Below, piece after piece: positions 8,653-16,462 of a stretch of DNA of 64,000 nt (position 1 is the stretch's first letter; every line of letters begins with the position of its first letter). Made by a program: the position numbers and the translations under genes. Origin of the DNA: Mycolicibacterium phlei (GTDB lineage: Bacteria > Actinomycetota > Actinomycetes > Mycobacteriales > Mycobacteriaceae). The notes under the pieces were generated by a model. It did no database searches. It worked only from the letters and a program-made list of their open reading frames with translations, and had not been told where the DNA came from. The stretch lies in the NCBI RefSeq assembly GCF_001583415.1, contig NZ_CP014475.1, positions 3,472,001 through 3,536,000 on the forward strand, read 5' to 3'.

Positions 8653-10731
8653 ATGGGGTATGCCAGGTACATCGGCCGGGTCGGTGCGTTGGCGGTGACG
8701 TTGGGAGTCGGCGTGGCGGTGGCGACCGCGCCGGGGTTCGCCTACGCCGAGGAACCGGGCACCACCTCGTCAGCAAGCGAGTCACCGTCGTCACCGGGTG
8801 AGGCGAACGATCCGGGCGAGACGTCGGTCGGCGGGCGGGACGCCGAGGACGGCGGCACGCTGGGCGACGAGGGTCCCGATGCCGGTGAGGAGGACGGCGG
8901 GGATCTCGACCTCGACGCCGCGCTGAGCGGGGACCTCGAACTCGGCGACGACCTCGGCGAGGATGTCGGGGACGGCCTCGGGGACGATGAGTCCTCTGAG
9001 CCGGTCGAGGAGGAGCCGGCCGACGAGGTACCGGCAGGCGGCGGCACCGAGGTGAACGCTCCGGAACCGCAGCGCGGGCAGGAGCAGGAGCCGTCGACGC
9101 CGGAGCCGGAGGCCACCAAGGACGACGCGATCGACTCGATCGACGAGACCGACGCGATCGACGGACTCGACGAGGCCGGTGAACCCGGCACGTCCGCGTT
9201 CAGCACGTTCGCGGCCGGGCGGCAGGCCGCGCAGGAGGACGCCCAGGAGACGTTCCGCACCGCGGCGGTGACCGTCCCGAGCGTGCCGGTGCAGCCGATC
9301 GAGGCGATCGTGAAGATCATCAACGACCTGGTGTCGGCAATCTTCACCCCGATCCTGGGACCGGGCGACTGGTCGCCGTTCAACGCGTCCCTGTTCACCG
9401 GGCTGTTGTCGTTGGTGCGCAACGAGTTCGAGCGGGCCACCGTGCGTCGCACCTACTCGATGACCCAGATCGCCGGGCCGTCGCTGATCGCGGATCCGAA
9501 CCCGAACGTGCTGGTGATCGGGGTGGACGGGGCGAACCTGAGCCGGATCCTGGCCGACGACTACAACCAGGCGTTCTTCGCGCTGATGAACCAGGGCACC
9601 ACCGCGGCGTCGAGCATCGCCGGGCACACCACGCTGTCAAACCCGTCGTGGACGGCGATCCTGACCGGGGCGTGGGGCGAGAAAACCGGTGTCATCAACA
9701 ACATCTGGACGCCGTGGACCTACGACAAGTTCCCGACGGTGTTCACGATGCTGGAGTCCAACCTGCCCAACATCGTGACGACCAACATCGCCGACTGGGA
9801 CGTGATCAACGCGATCGCCGGGACCGGTGAGTACTACGTCGACCACAACATCTTCATTCCGCACCAGGCCAACGATCCGTACTGGGATCTGACCGACGAC
9901 CTCGTCGGCCAGGCCACCATCGACGCGATCAACAACACCCCGACGGGCACGCCGACGTTCATGTTCACCTACTTCGTCGGCGTCGATGAGAACGGGCACA
10001 ACTACGGCGGCGGGTCCGAGGAGTACAAGCTCGCGCTGCGCAACGTCAACGACAACATCGCCGACATCCTCGCGGCGGTCGAGGCGTGGGAGGCGGCCAA
10101 CCCCGACGAGGGCAAGTGGACGATCATCGTCGTCACCGACCACGGCCACACCAGCCAGCAGGGATTCGGTCACGGGTTCCAAACGCCCAATGAGACATCG
10201 ACTTTCGTGATCGCGACGGGCCCCTACTTCGAGGAGGGCTGGGTCAACCCGACGTATGAGATCGTCGACACGACGCCGACGGTGCTCACGCTGTTCGGCG
10301 TCGATGTGCCGGGCTACGCCGACGGCTCGTCACTGACCACCAAGTACGGCAGCGATCTGAAGCCGGCCGATCTGCATCAGGCGCTGCAGGACATGATCGC
10401 CACCAACCACGAGCCGCCGCTGCTCACCCAGGTGGCGCTGGGCGCGCGGACGATCTTCGCGTCGATCCCGTACTTCATCATGGACTTCACCGTCGGGACA
10501 CCGTTCGCGTTCCTCGGCGACATCCTGTACGTGCCGACGAACTTCGTCGCGCAGATCGTCGCGATGCTGACCGGGGTGCGCGGCGCGAGCATCTTCCCGA
10601 TCCTGCCGCCGCCGGCGCCGAACTGGCCGTCGGACCCGCAGCAGCAGCAACAGCAGCAGATATTGCTGGTGTTCGCTTGCCGCAGCGGTGCGGTGAGTGA
10701 GAGTGAGTGCAGCGCGGCCGCTGTCGCGTAA
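8653..10731 (+). CDS. Secreted alkaline phosphatase/phosphodiesterase superfamily protein
   Basis: 692-residue exported protein. The leader MGYARYIGRVG is followed by an acidic, probably disordered stretch (about residues 35-170). The catalytic region has metal-ligand D292 in VIGVDGAN, a nucleophile candidate in HTTLSNPSWTAILTG (about residues 325-339) and D496-H-G-H499 in TDHGHTS, as in nucleotide pyrophosphatase/phosphodiesterases. The ATG at 8653 has GGAGGG 8 bp upstream. The C-terminus ends in seven glutamines and an odd 23-residue tail, so a frameshift in the CAG run is possible. The leader is shared with the DUF4185 protein at 30782-32953. Confidence 0.82.
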   Translation: MGYARYIGRVGALAVTLGVGVAVATAPGFAYAEEPGTTSSASESPSSPGEANDPGETSVGGRDAEDGGTLGDEGPDAGEEDGGDLDLDAALSGDLELGDDLGEDVGDGLGDDESSEPVEEEPADEVPAGGGTEVNAPEPQRGQEQEPSTPEPEATKDDAIDSIDETDAIDGLDEAGEPGTSAFSTFAAGRQAAQEDAQETFRTAAVTVPSVPVQPIEAIVKIINDLVSAIFTPILGPGDWSPFNASLFTGLLSLVRNEFERATVRRTYSMTQIAGPSLIADPNPNVLVIGVDGANLSRILADDYNQAFFALMNQGTTAASSIAGHTTLSNPSWTAILTGAWGEKTGVINNIWTPWTYDKFPTVFTMLESNLPNIVTTNIADWDVINAIAGTGEYYVDHNIFIPHQANDPYWDLTDDLVGQATIDAINNTPTGTPTFMFTYFVGVDENGHNYGGGSEEYKLALRNVNDNIADILAAVEAWEAANPDEGKWTIIVVTDHGHTSQQGFGHGFQTPNETSTFVIATGPYFEEGWVNPTYEIVDTTPTVLTLFGVDVPGYADGSSLTTKYGSDLKPADLHQALQDMIATNHEPPLLTQVALGARTIFASIPYFIMDFTVGTPFAFLGDILYVPTNFVAQIVAMLTGVRGASIFPILPPPAPNWPSDPQQQQQQQILLVFACRSGAVSESECSAAAVA

Positions 10732-10782
10732 CCTGACGCACCCCTCCCCGTTCCCCGCGCCCCCTTTCCCGCGCCCCCCTTT

Positions 10783-10848
10783 CCCGCGAGCAGACGCAGA
10801 CTCGCACACCCAGAGCCCGAAACGGGCGATTCTGCGTCTGCTCGCGGG
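10783..10848. repeat. Nested palindrome, probable transcription terminator
   Basis: Two perfect 18-bp arms (10783-10800 and 10831-10848, CCCGCGAGCAGACGCAGA and its complement) flank a 30-bp loop. The loop holds a second hairpin, GCCCG-AAA-CGGGC, at 10815-10827. It lies about 50 bp past the phosphodiesterase stop. The GAGCAGAC core recurs in the larger palindrome at 39778-40052. Confidence 0.7.
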
Positions 10849-11109
10849 CGGTCGCCGGCAACACGGCGGAAACCTGCAGGTCACGCTGTCCTCACTGACG
10901 AATGGTTGCCATACCAATAGGGATGGGGCCGTGGGGTTTACACGCTGCATTCGTGACTTCACGCGAAGTTAACCCGAAGTGACTGAGAGGACATATTTGG
11001 GTAGCTAGCGTCATGCTTCGTCAATCTTTGATCGACTATCTGATCGATTCACCCGCACTGGTGCGATCAACGGCGTTCAAACTCAGTGCCCTGTCTGGCG
11101 GAGGTTGCC
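10849..11109 (+). promoter_or_regulatory. Leader/promoter region of the ammonium transporter operon
   Basis: About 260 bp without a credible gene. It is less GC-rich than its surroundings and should hold the amt promoter. A TTGATCG at 11028-11034 and a second TGATCG at 11041-11046 can both pair with CGATCAA at 11064-11070, giving two mutually exclusive hairpins before the start codon. I looked for a GlnR-type box and found only weak resemblance around GAAGTTAACCCGAAGTGAC. Confidence 0.35.
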
Positions 11110-12435
11110 GTGACACCCGAAGTCGAAGATGCCCTAGGGGCAATGACTGCGATCAACAACGAGTTCTTCTACTGGATGTCGGTCGCGCTGATGTTCCTCA
11201 TCCACGCCGGCTTCCTGGCCTACGAGGTCGGCGCGTCGCGGTCGAAGAACGTGTTGGCGACCGCGATGAAGAACCTGCTGGCCCTCGCGACGATCATCGT
11301 GTCGTTCTATTTCGTGGGCTGGTTCCTATACAACGCGATGCCCAGCGGTTTCATCGAGTTCAACGATGCGGCCAAGGCGGCGCTGCCGTGGGGCGACAAC
11401 ATGGGCCCGAACATCTCCGACCCGGCCAGCGGCATCTTCTGGGGCGCGTTCGCCCTGTTCGCCGCGACCACCGGTTCGATCATGTCCGGCGCTGTGCTGG
11501 AACGCATTCGCACCAGCGCCTTCCTGGTGCTGACCGTGCTGGTCGGTTCGGTCACCTGGATCATCGGCGCCGCGTGGGGCTGGCACGGTGCCGGCTGGAT
11601 GCTCACCAAGCTGGGCTTCCACGACGTGGCCGCGGCCGGCTGCGTGCACATGATCTCGGGCTTCGCGGCCCTGGGCCTGCTGATCAACCTCGGCCCGCGC
11701 ATCGGCCGGTTCCTGCCGGATGGCACCGCGGTCACGATCCGTCCGCACAACCTGCCGCTGACGATGCTCGGCCTGATGCTGATCTTCACCGGCTTCTTCG
11801 GGTTCCTGATGGGCTGCATCATCTACGGCTCCGAACTGCAGACGATCTACGCCAGCCCGACGAACATGTCGGCGTTCATGTTCAACACCCTGATGGGCCT
11901 GGCGGGCGGCATCATCGGCGCCTACCTGACCTCACGGGGTGAGCCGTTCTGGACGATCTCCGGCGGTCTGGCCGGCGTCATCTCGGTGGCCTCAGGCATG
12001 GATCTGTACCACCCGGCACTGGGCTTCATCATCGCCCTGTGCGGCGGCGCGATGATCCCCTACATCGGCAAGCTGCTGGAGAAGTTCCGCATCGATGACG
12101 TGGTCGGCGCGGTCGCCGTGCACGGCGGCATCGGCCTGTACTCGGTGCTGATCGCCGGCATCTTCCTGTGGGGCTACCCGAACACCGGCGGCAACCCGTC
12201 GGTCACCCCATGGGGTCAGGCGATCGGTGCGCTGACGTTCGCAGCGCTGGGCTTCATCCCCTCGTACCTGGTGTCGCTGCTGCTGAAGAAGCTCGGCGTG
12301 CTGCGTATCCCGCCGGAGGTCGAGGAGCAGGGTCTGGACCTCACCGAGGTGCCCGCCACTCCGTACCCGGAGGGCATCCCCGTCACGCCCGAGCCGAGCA
12401 ACGGCAATGGCCACAAGGTAAAGGAGATGGTGTAA
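11110..12435 (+). CDS. amt: Ammonium transporter Amt
   Basis: 441-residue Amt/Mep/Rh channel with about 11 membrane helices that conducts ammonium/ammonia across the plasma membrane. Family landmarks are FYWMSVALMFLIHAGFLAYE in helix 1, GAAWGWHGAGW, AAGCVHMISGFAALG and AVAVHGGIGLY, which carry the pore histidines. The GTG at 11110 is chosen because GGCGGAGG lies 6 bp upstream; an in-frame GTG at 11086 lacks a site. The C-terminal tail is hydrophilic and Pro-rich. No glnB (PII) gene follows; instead a small membrane protein gene starts 3 bp later. Confidence 0.93.
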   Translation: MTPEVEDALGAMTAINNEFFYWMSVALMFLIHAGFLAYEVGASRSKNVLATAMKNLLALATIIVSFYFVGWFLYNAMPSGFIEFNDAAKAALPWGDNMGPNISDPASGIFWGAFALFAATTGSIMSGAVLERIRTSAFLVLTVLVGSVTWIIGAAWGWHGAGWMLTKLGFHDVAAAGCVHMISGFAALGLLINLGPRIGRFLPDGTAVTIRPHNLPLTMLGLMLIFTGFFGFLMGCIIYGSELQTIYASPTNMSAFMFNTLMGLAGGIIGAYLTSRGEPFWTISGGLAGVISVASGMDLYHPALGFIIALCGGAMIPYIGKLLEKFRIDDVVGAVAVHGGIGLYSVLIAGIFLWGYPNTGGNPSVTPWGQAIGALTFAALGFIPSYLVSLLLKKLGVLRIPPEVEEQGLDLTEVPATPYPEGIPVTPEPSNGNGHKVKEMV

Positions 12436-12438
12436 ACC

Positions 12439-12654
12439 ATGGCCCCCTTCGACAGCTACGACGACGCCACTGTGGTCTTCACCTTCGGTGGGTACTCGCT
12501 GGGTGTCTGGATCGCGTTCATCCTGGCGGTGGCACTGTTCGTCGCCTTCTTCGTCCGGATGATCCAGCACGAGAACCAGGCCTACAAGGCGATCATCAAG
12601 CACGAACCGATCGAGCGGGGTCCGATCGCAGAGGGCGAACCGGCTCCCTACTGA
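12439..12654 (+). CDS. Small membrane protein co-encoded with amt
   Basis: 71-residue protein with one strong transmembrane helix (about residues 19-41, VWIAFILAVALFVAFFV) and a charged cytoplasmic tail. It begins 3 bp after the amt stop, so translation is probably coupled. No known domain; the position suggests an accessory or modulatory role for the transporter, which is inference. Its stop codon lies inside a three-copy tandem repeat. Confidence 0.7.
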   Translation: MAPFDSYDDATVVFTFGGYSLGVWIAFILAVALFVAFFVRMIQHENQAYKAIIKHEPIERGPIAEGEPAPY

Positions 12655-12681
12655 TCCACCACTGATCCGACACTGATCCAA
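12649..12681 (+). repeat. Three-copy 11-bp tandem repeat at a gene end
   Basis: Units close to CACTGATCCNA occur three times in a row. The first copy contains the TGA stop of the small membrane gene, so the stop codon region itself is triplicated. Confidence 0.7.
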
Positions 12682-12711
12682 CAACACAACTGAAAAACAA
12701 CTGAAAACCGT

Positions 12712-12742
12712 CGGGCCGCACACCAGCCAGGTGTGCGGCCCG
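12712..12742 (+). terminator. Terminator hairpin of the amt operon
   Basis: Perfect 13-bp stem CGGGCCGCACACC / GGTGTGCGGCCCG with a 5-base loop AGCCA. There is no U tract, which is usual for mycobacteria. The IS element starts 2 bp after its right arm, and the arm end overlaps the target duplication. Confidence 0.8.
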
Positions 12743-12743
12743 A

Positions 12744-12771
12744 TGAAACGCCCTGGAAATCCCGGAGGCTC
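12744..12771 (+). repeat. Left terminal inverted repeat of the first IS
   Basis: 28 bp starting TGAAACGCCCTGG. Pairs with 14063-14090 at 24 of 28 positions; mismatches are at positions 5 and 14-16. Confidence 0.9.
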
Positions 12772-12797
12772 CTGACCTTGGAAACGAGGATGCAGGT

Positions 12798-13142
12798 ATG
12801 CCGAAGGAACAGTCGCCCGGGAAGCCGACGACACGTCGATACAGTGCCGAGGAGAAGGCCGCCGCGGTGCGGATGGTCCGCACCTTGCGCGCGGAGCTGG
12901 GCACCGAGCAGGGCACAGTGCAGCGGGTCGCTCGCCAGCTCGGCTACGGAGTGGAATCGGTGCGCACCTGGGTCCGTCAGGTCGACATCGACGAAGGCCT
13001 GGCTCCTGGGGTGACGACCTCGGAGTCGAAGAAGGTGAAGGAACTCGAACAGGAGATCCGAGAACTCAAGCGTGCCAACGAGATTCTGAAGCGAGCGGCA
13101 AGTTTCTTCGGGGCGGAGCTCGACCGCCAACACAAGAAATAG
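12798..13142 (+). CDS. IS3-family transposase OrfA
   Basis: 114-residue DNA-binding half of the transposase. It has a helix-turn-helix around residues 15-60 (YSAEEKAAAVRMVR ... GYGVESVRTWVRQ) and a C-terminal leucine-zipper-like coiled coil (VKELEQEIRELKRANEILKRA region). It stops at TAG 13140-13142. A -1 slip before this, near 13130-13139, would give the OrfAB fusion transposase. Confidence 0.9.
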   Translation: MPKEQSPGKPTTRRYSAEEKAAAVRMVRTLRAELGTEQGTVQRVARQLGYGVESVRTWVRQVDIDEGLAPGVTTSESKKVKELEQEIRELKRANEILKRAASFFGAELDRQHKK

Positions 13143-14059
13143 TCGATTTCATCGACGACAATCGCGGGGAGTTCGGGGTCGAGCCCATCTGCACGGTCCT
13201 GCGCAGCGCAGGCTTGCAGGTGGCCCTGAGCACCTATTACGACGCCAAAGCCCGGGTCCCATCGGCGCGGGCCCTGCGCGACGCCGTCCTCGGGCCGGCG
13301 TTGTGCCAGCTCTGGAAAGACAACTACTGCGTCTATGGGGCCCGCAAACTCTGGAAAACGGCTCGTCGCGATGGTCATGACGTCGGTCGCGATCAGGTGG
13401 CCCGGCTGATGCGGGCCGCAGGCATTGAGGGGGTCCGGCGCGGCAAACGGGTGCGGACCACCAAAGCTGACCCAGCCGCGGCGCGGCACCCGGACTTGGT
13501 GCACCGCAACTTCGCCGCGGCTGCCCCGAACCAGCTCTGGGTGACCGACCTGACATTCGTGCCGACCTGGGCCGGGGTGGCCTACGTGTGCTTCATCATT
13601 GACGCACACTCGCGGATGATCGTGGGGTGGCGGGTGGCTTCGCACATGCGGACCTCGATGGTTCTCGACGCGTTGGAGATGGCACGTTGGCCACGCGGAA
13701 CTACATTGCAGGACTTGATATGTCACTCAGATGCCGGGTCGCAATTCACGTCCATTCGCTACGGCGAGCGGCTCGCTGAGATCGGCGCAGTCCCGTCAAT
13801 TGGGACCGTTGGAGATAGTTTCGATAACGCTCTCGCGGAGACAGTCAACGGTTACTACAAGGCCGAGCTGATCTACGGGCCGGCTCGAAGCGGACCGTGG
13901 AAGACCGTCGAGGACGTAGAACTCGCCACCCTCAGTTGGGTCCACTGGCACAACACCAGCCGCCTGCACAGCTACCTCGGCGACATCCCACCCACGGAGT
14001 TCGAAGCCGCGTTCTACGATGCATACCGGACCGACCAACCCTTGATCGGAATCCAATAG
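13139..14059 (+). CDS. IS3-family transposase OrfB (catalytic domain)
   Basis: Integrase-type DDE domain read in the -1 frame relative to OrfA. The frame is open upstream of the first ATG (13214), and the extra residues IVDFIDDNRGEFGVEPI match the family, so expression as an OrfAB fusion is expected. Catalytic residues lie in WVTDLTF (D), CHSDAGSQFTS (D) and NALAETVNGYYKAE (E). The frame is intact to its stop. Confidence 0.88.
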   Translation: MVDFIDDNRGEFGVEPICTVLRSAGLQVALSTYYDAKARVPSARALRDAVLGPALCQLWKDNYCVYGARKLWKTARRDGHDVGRDQVARLMRAAGIEGVRRGKRVRTTKADPAAARHPDLVHRNFAAAAPNQLWVTDLTFVPTWAGVAYVCFIIDAHSRMIVGWRVASHMRTSMVLDALEMARWPRGTTLQDLICHSDAGSQFTSIRYGERLAEIGAVPSIGTVGDSFDNALAETVNGYYKAELIYGPARSGPWKTVEDVELATLSWVHWHNTSRLHSYLGDIPPTEFEAAFYDAYRTDQPLIGIQ

Positions 14060-14062
14060 CCC

Positions 14063-14090
14063 GAGCCTCCGGGAAACCCAGGGCGCTTCA
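14063..14090 (-). repeat. Right terminal inverted repeat of the first IS
   Basis: 28 bp ending GCGCTTCA, complementary to 12744-12771. Followed directly by the CCGA duplication at 14091-14094. Confidence 0.9.
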
Positions 14091-14112
14091 CCGACGAGTA
14101 TCATCCCCCGTT

Positions 14113-14688
14113 ATGCCGAGGAATCGCCGATCGATCCCGCGTGCTGACCGCGAATGGGCCATCGTGGCGAAAGCTCGAGATCTGTTTGTCGCGAAGGGAT
14201 ATCGCGGAACCAGCGTCGCCGATGTGGCGCGCGCGGCCGGCGTCGCGGGCAACGCCGTGCACTGGTACTTCCCGACGAAGGACGATCTGTTCGCCGCGGT
14301 GCTCGACTCGCTGTACGCCGACCTCGAACGGGCGGCGGCTGCGGTGGACGGACCGCCGAAGCAACGGCTGGTCCAGGTGTGGGACAGCAATCAACGCTTC
14401 CGCGGGCTGCACCGCGACGCCTACGAGCGCATGGCCGATTCGGAGTCGGTGCGCCGGGTGGTGACGAAGGCCCAGAGCTGGTGGAACCAACTGCTGTTGG
14501 CGGCAGTCAGATACGAGCTGCCCGACGGCGCGGACGTGGCTCCGGTGGCCGATTTCGCGCAGATCGTCATCGAGGGGATGTGCGTGAGCGACCGCCCCGT
14601 CGACCGCAGCGTCGAGGAGTTCGTCGACCTGTCGGTCGAGGCGCTGGTCGCGCTGACGCAGCGACGGCAGGCGGCGATCGTCCACTAG
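14113..14688 (+). CDS. TetR-family transcriptional regulator
   Basis: 191-residue repressor. The N-terminal helix-turn-helix is visible in ARDLFVAKGYRGTSVADVAR and VAGNAVHWYFPTKDDLFAAV, and a ligand/dimer domain follows. The ATG lies only 18 bp downstream of the target duplication of the inserted IS, so the original promoter has probably been displaced and expression may depend on the IS. No partner gene remains next to it, and the effector is unknown. Confidence 0.85.
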   Translation: MPRNRRSIPRADREWAIVAKARDLFVAKGYRGTSVADVARAAGVAGNAVHWYFPTKDDLFAAVLDSLYADLERAAAAVDGPPKQRLVQVWDSNQRFRGLHRDAYERMADSESVRRVVTKAQSWWNQLLLAAVRYELPDGADVAPVADFAQIVIEGMCVSDRPVDRSVEEFVDLSVEALVALTQRRQAAIVH

Positions 14689-14977
14689 GTCTCGGTGTCC
14701 GCGGTAGGTCCGCGGGGTCGAGGACGACGGCGATGCCGGTGAAGGCCCGATTGTGGTGGTCGAATTGCAGCGTGGTCTGGGGTTCGTTCGCCTCGCTAGT
14801 GGCGAGCACTACTGGCGACGGCGACTTCACGTCGAGAATCAGCTACTGCAGCGCTATGTCTCAATGGCGATCTCTGGGGCGATCTGCTGCGCCACAGGCG
14901 TCCACAAGTCGACCTCTACCTCAGGGGACTCAATACTGACGACAAGTGAATAGTCGACCCCGAGATCGCTTTGATCG
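14689..14977. other. Unassigned stretch between TetR gene and second IS
   Basis: About 290 bp with no gene I can support. Codon usage is poor in every frame and AT content is slightly higher toward the right. On the minus strand a short run reading DHHNRAFTGIAVVLDPADLP looks protein-like and could be a remnant of a lost gene cut by the insertion sequences. Confidence 0.35.
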
Positions 14978-15006
14978 TGAGGGGGACCCGTTTGGTGGTC
15001 CACTCG

Positions 15007-15861
15007 TTATGCGACTTGGGGTTGGTGGGTCGTGGCCCACTGTAGAGCGAACTCAGTCGGGGTGAGTTCACCGTGGGCGGAGTGGGGTCGGTTGGCGTTG
15101 TAGTCGATCCTCCAGTCTTCGATGATCACGCGGGCTTCGCGTAGGGAGTCGAAGCGCCAGGAGTTGAGCAGTTCGTCGCGCAGGCGACCGTTGAATGATT
15201 CGATGAAGGCGTTCTGCCAGGGCGAGCCGGGATCAATGAAAAGTGAACCAGCACTGTTGAATCGGCACCAATCGCTCACGGCGTGGGCGACGAACTCAGG
15301 ACCGTTGTCGAAACGCACGTACCGCGGCGCCCCGTGGGTCAGCGCCAGGCGATCCAGCACGTCGACGACGCCGTCGGCGTTGATGGCGCGGTCGACCTCG
15401 ATCGCGAGTGCTTGGCGGGTGAACTCGTCGATGACGTTGAGCATCTTGATGGTGCGGCCATCGGCGGTGGTGTCGAACTGGAAGTCTATCGCCCAGATGA
15501 CGTTGGGGCGGATCGGTGACATCGCGCCGACGGCGACGCCGATACCGGTGAGACGCTTTTTGCGGCGCCGCTGCGGAACCCGAAGGCCCTCTGCGCGCCA
15601 CAGTCGACGGATGCGCTTGTTGTTGACCTGCCAGCCGGCGCGGCGGGCCATCTTGGCCGCCCGTCGCCACCCCCAGCGTGGCCGGTCAGTGGAGAACTTG
15701 CGCAGCCAGGCCCGCAACTCGGCTTCCTCGGTGGTCACCGGCGCCGGGGTCAGGCGCATTGTGGACCGGTGGATGCCCACGACGGTGCAGGCGCGGCGTT
15801 CGGACACCCCGAACCGCTCACGCAGCGCCGCTACGGCGCTGCGCTTGCGGTTCGGGGTCAA
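15007..15861 (-). CDS. IS407-like transposase OrfB
   Basis: About 284-residue DDE transposase domain. The frame begins around LLTPNRKRSAV and continues with a family-typical HTH-like region (ALRERFGVSERRACTVVG). The catalytic positions are in WAIDFQFD (D), VRFDNGPEF (D) and NAFIESFNGRLRDELLN (E). The frame is -1 relative to OrfA and overlaps its end, so it is expected to be made as a fusion by frameshifting; the TTG at 15861 is only a nominal start. Intact to its TGA. Confidence 0.85.
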   Translation of the reverse strand: MTPNRKRSAVAALRERFGVSERRACTVVGIHRSTMRLTPAPVTTEEAELRAWLRKFSTDRPRWGWRRAAKMARRAGWQVNNKRIRRLWRAEGLRVPQRRRKKRLTGIGVAVGAMSPIRPNVIWAIDFQFDTTADGRTIKMLNVIDEFTRQALAIEVDRAINADGVVDVLDRLALTHGAPRYVRFDNGPEFVAHAVSDWCRFNSAGSLFIDPGSPWQNAFIESFNGRLRDELLNSWRFDSLREARVIIEDWRIDYNANRPHSAHGELTPTEFALQWATTHQPQVA

Positions 15862-16145
15862 AAGTTTCCCGCCGAAATCTCCTTGAGCATGTCGATGTCG
15901 AGAGCCTGATTGGCGACCAGCTTCTCGAGCCGGGCGTTCTCGGCCTCGAGCTCTTTGAGCCGTTTGGCCTCGTTGGCCTTCATGCCGCCGTACTGGGCTA
16001 CCCAGCGATGCCAGGTCGATTCGGCGATCTCCAGGTGCCGACACACCTCAGCGAGCTCCTGGCCGCTCCCGAGCAGCTTGTTGCCCTCGGCCAGCTTGCG
16101 GATGATCTGATCCGGCGTATGCCGCCGGCGCTTGTTCGATGCCAT
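15858..16145 (-). CDS. IS407-like transposase OrfA
   Basis: 95-residue helix-turn-helix protein starting MASNKRRRHTPDQIIRK, with a C-terminal coiled coil (KRLKELEAENARLEKLV). It ends at TGA 15858-15860. The sequence GGGAAACTTTTGA at its end is a plausible slip region for producing the OrfAB fusion. Confidence 0.85.
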   Translation of the reverse strand: MASNKRRRHTPDQIIRKLAEGNKLLGSGQELAEVCRHLEIAESTWHRWVAQYGGMKANEAKRLKELEAENARLEKLVANQALDIDMLKEISAGNF

Positions 16146-16337
16146 GTCGTTGTCGATTCTTCCTTGCCCGCAGACCGGGCAACAGAGTCGCACAACGACT
16201 GGACCACTACGAGGGGCTCACCTCAACTGCTCGGCCATGCTCAACTCCCTCATCCTGGGAGTGTCAGGTCCACCGAAACAGTATCAGACACAACCGAAAG
16301 CCGAGGCCAGCACCAACCGGCCAAAATTCCAGGTCAG

Positions 16338-16411
16338 TAGGGCGGGCGGGGCTCGAACCCGCGACCTACGGATTATGAGTCCGCGGCTCTAACCAACTGA
16401 GCTACCGCCCC
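16338..16411 (-). tRNA. tRNA-Met (anticodon CAT)
   Basis: Full cloverleaf of 74 nt: acceptor GGGGCGG pairing with CCGCCCT (one G-U), D arm GCTC/GAGC, anticodon stem GCGGA/TCCGT with loop CTCATAA, T arm GCGGG TTCGAGC CCCGC, discriminator A. No encoded CCA. A CAT anticodon could also be the lysidine-modified tRNA-Ile2; similarity to mycobacterial elongator tRNA-Met favours methionine. Its 3' end faces the insertion-sequence region. Confidence 0.88.
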
Positions 16412-16462
16412 TGGGCGCGTCGCGCGCGAATCATGATCCCATATCGCTTCCTGCCCACCTCG

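Larger units (their letters stand above)
12744..14090 (+). mobile_element. Complete IS3-family insertion sequence
   Basis: 1,347-bp element with terminal inverted repeats matching at 24 of 28 positions, beginning TG and ending CA. It is flanked by a CCGA target duplication (12740-12743 and 14091-14094). It carries two overlapping frames, orfA and orfB, related by -1 as expected for IS3 elements. All catalytic motifs are intact, so it may be active. Confidence 0.92.
14980..16220 (-). mobile_element. IS3-family element, IS407-like
   Basis: Carries orfA and orfB on the minus strand in the -1 arrangement. Inner terminal repeats 14995-15016 and 16186-16207 match at 20 of 22 positions. The outer few bases diverge, so the exact ends (about 14980 and 16220) and any target duplication are uncertain. 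The C-terminal OrfA sequence NQALDIDMLKEISAGNF is typical of the IS407 group. Confidence 0.8.

Noticed and set aside
10697..10972. Open frame of about 90 codons after the phosphodiesterase
   Set aside because: It overlaps the 3' end of the real gene and runs through the 66-bp nested palindrome; no ribosome site or protein-like pattern.
14753..14953. Open frame of 66 codons between TetR and the second IS
   Set aside because: No ribosome site, no hydrophobic or motif pattern, and atypical codon use; treated as non-coding remnant.
16338..16411. tRNA-Ile2 rather than tRNA-Met
   Set aside because: Both have a CAT anticodon. The body resembles mycobacterial elongator tRNA-Met as I remember it, but this cannot be fully excluded without a covariance search.
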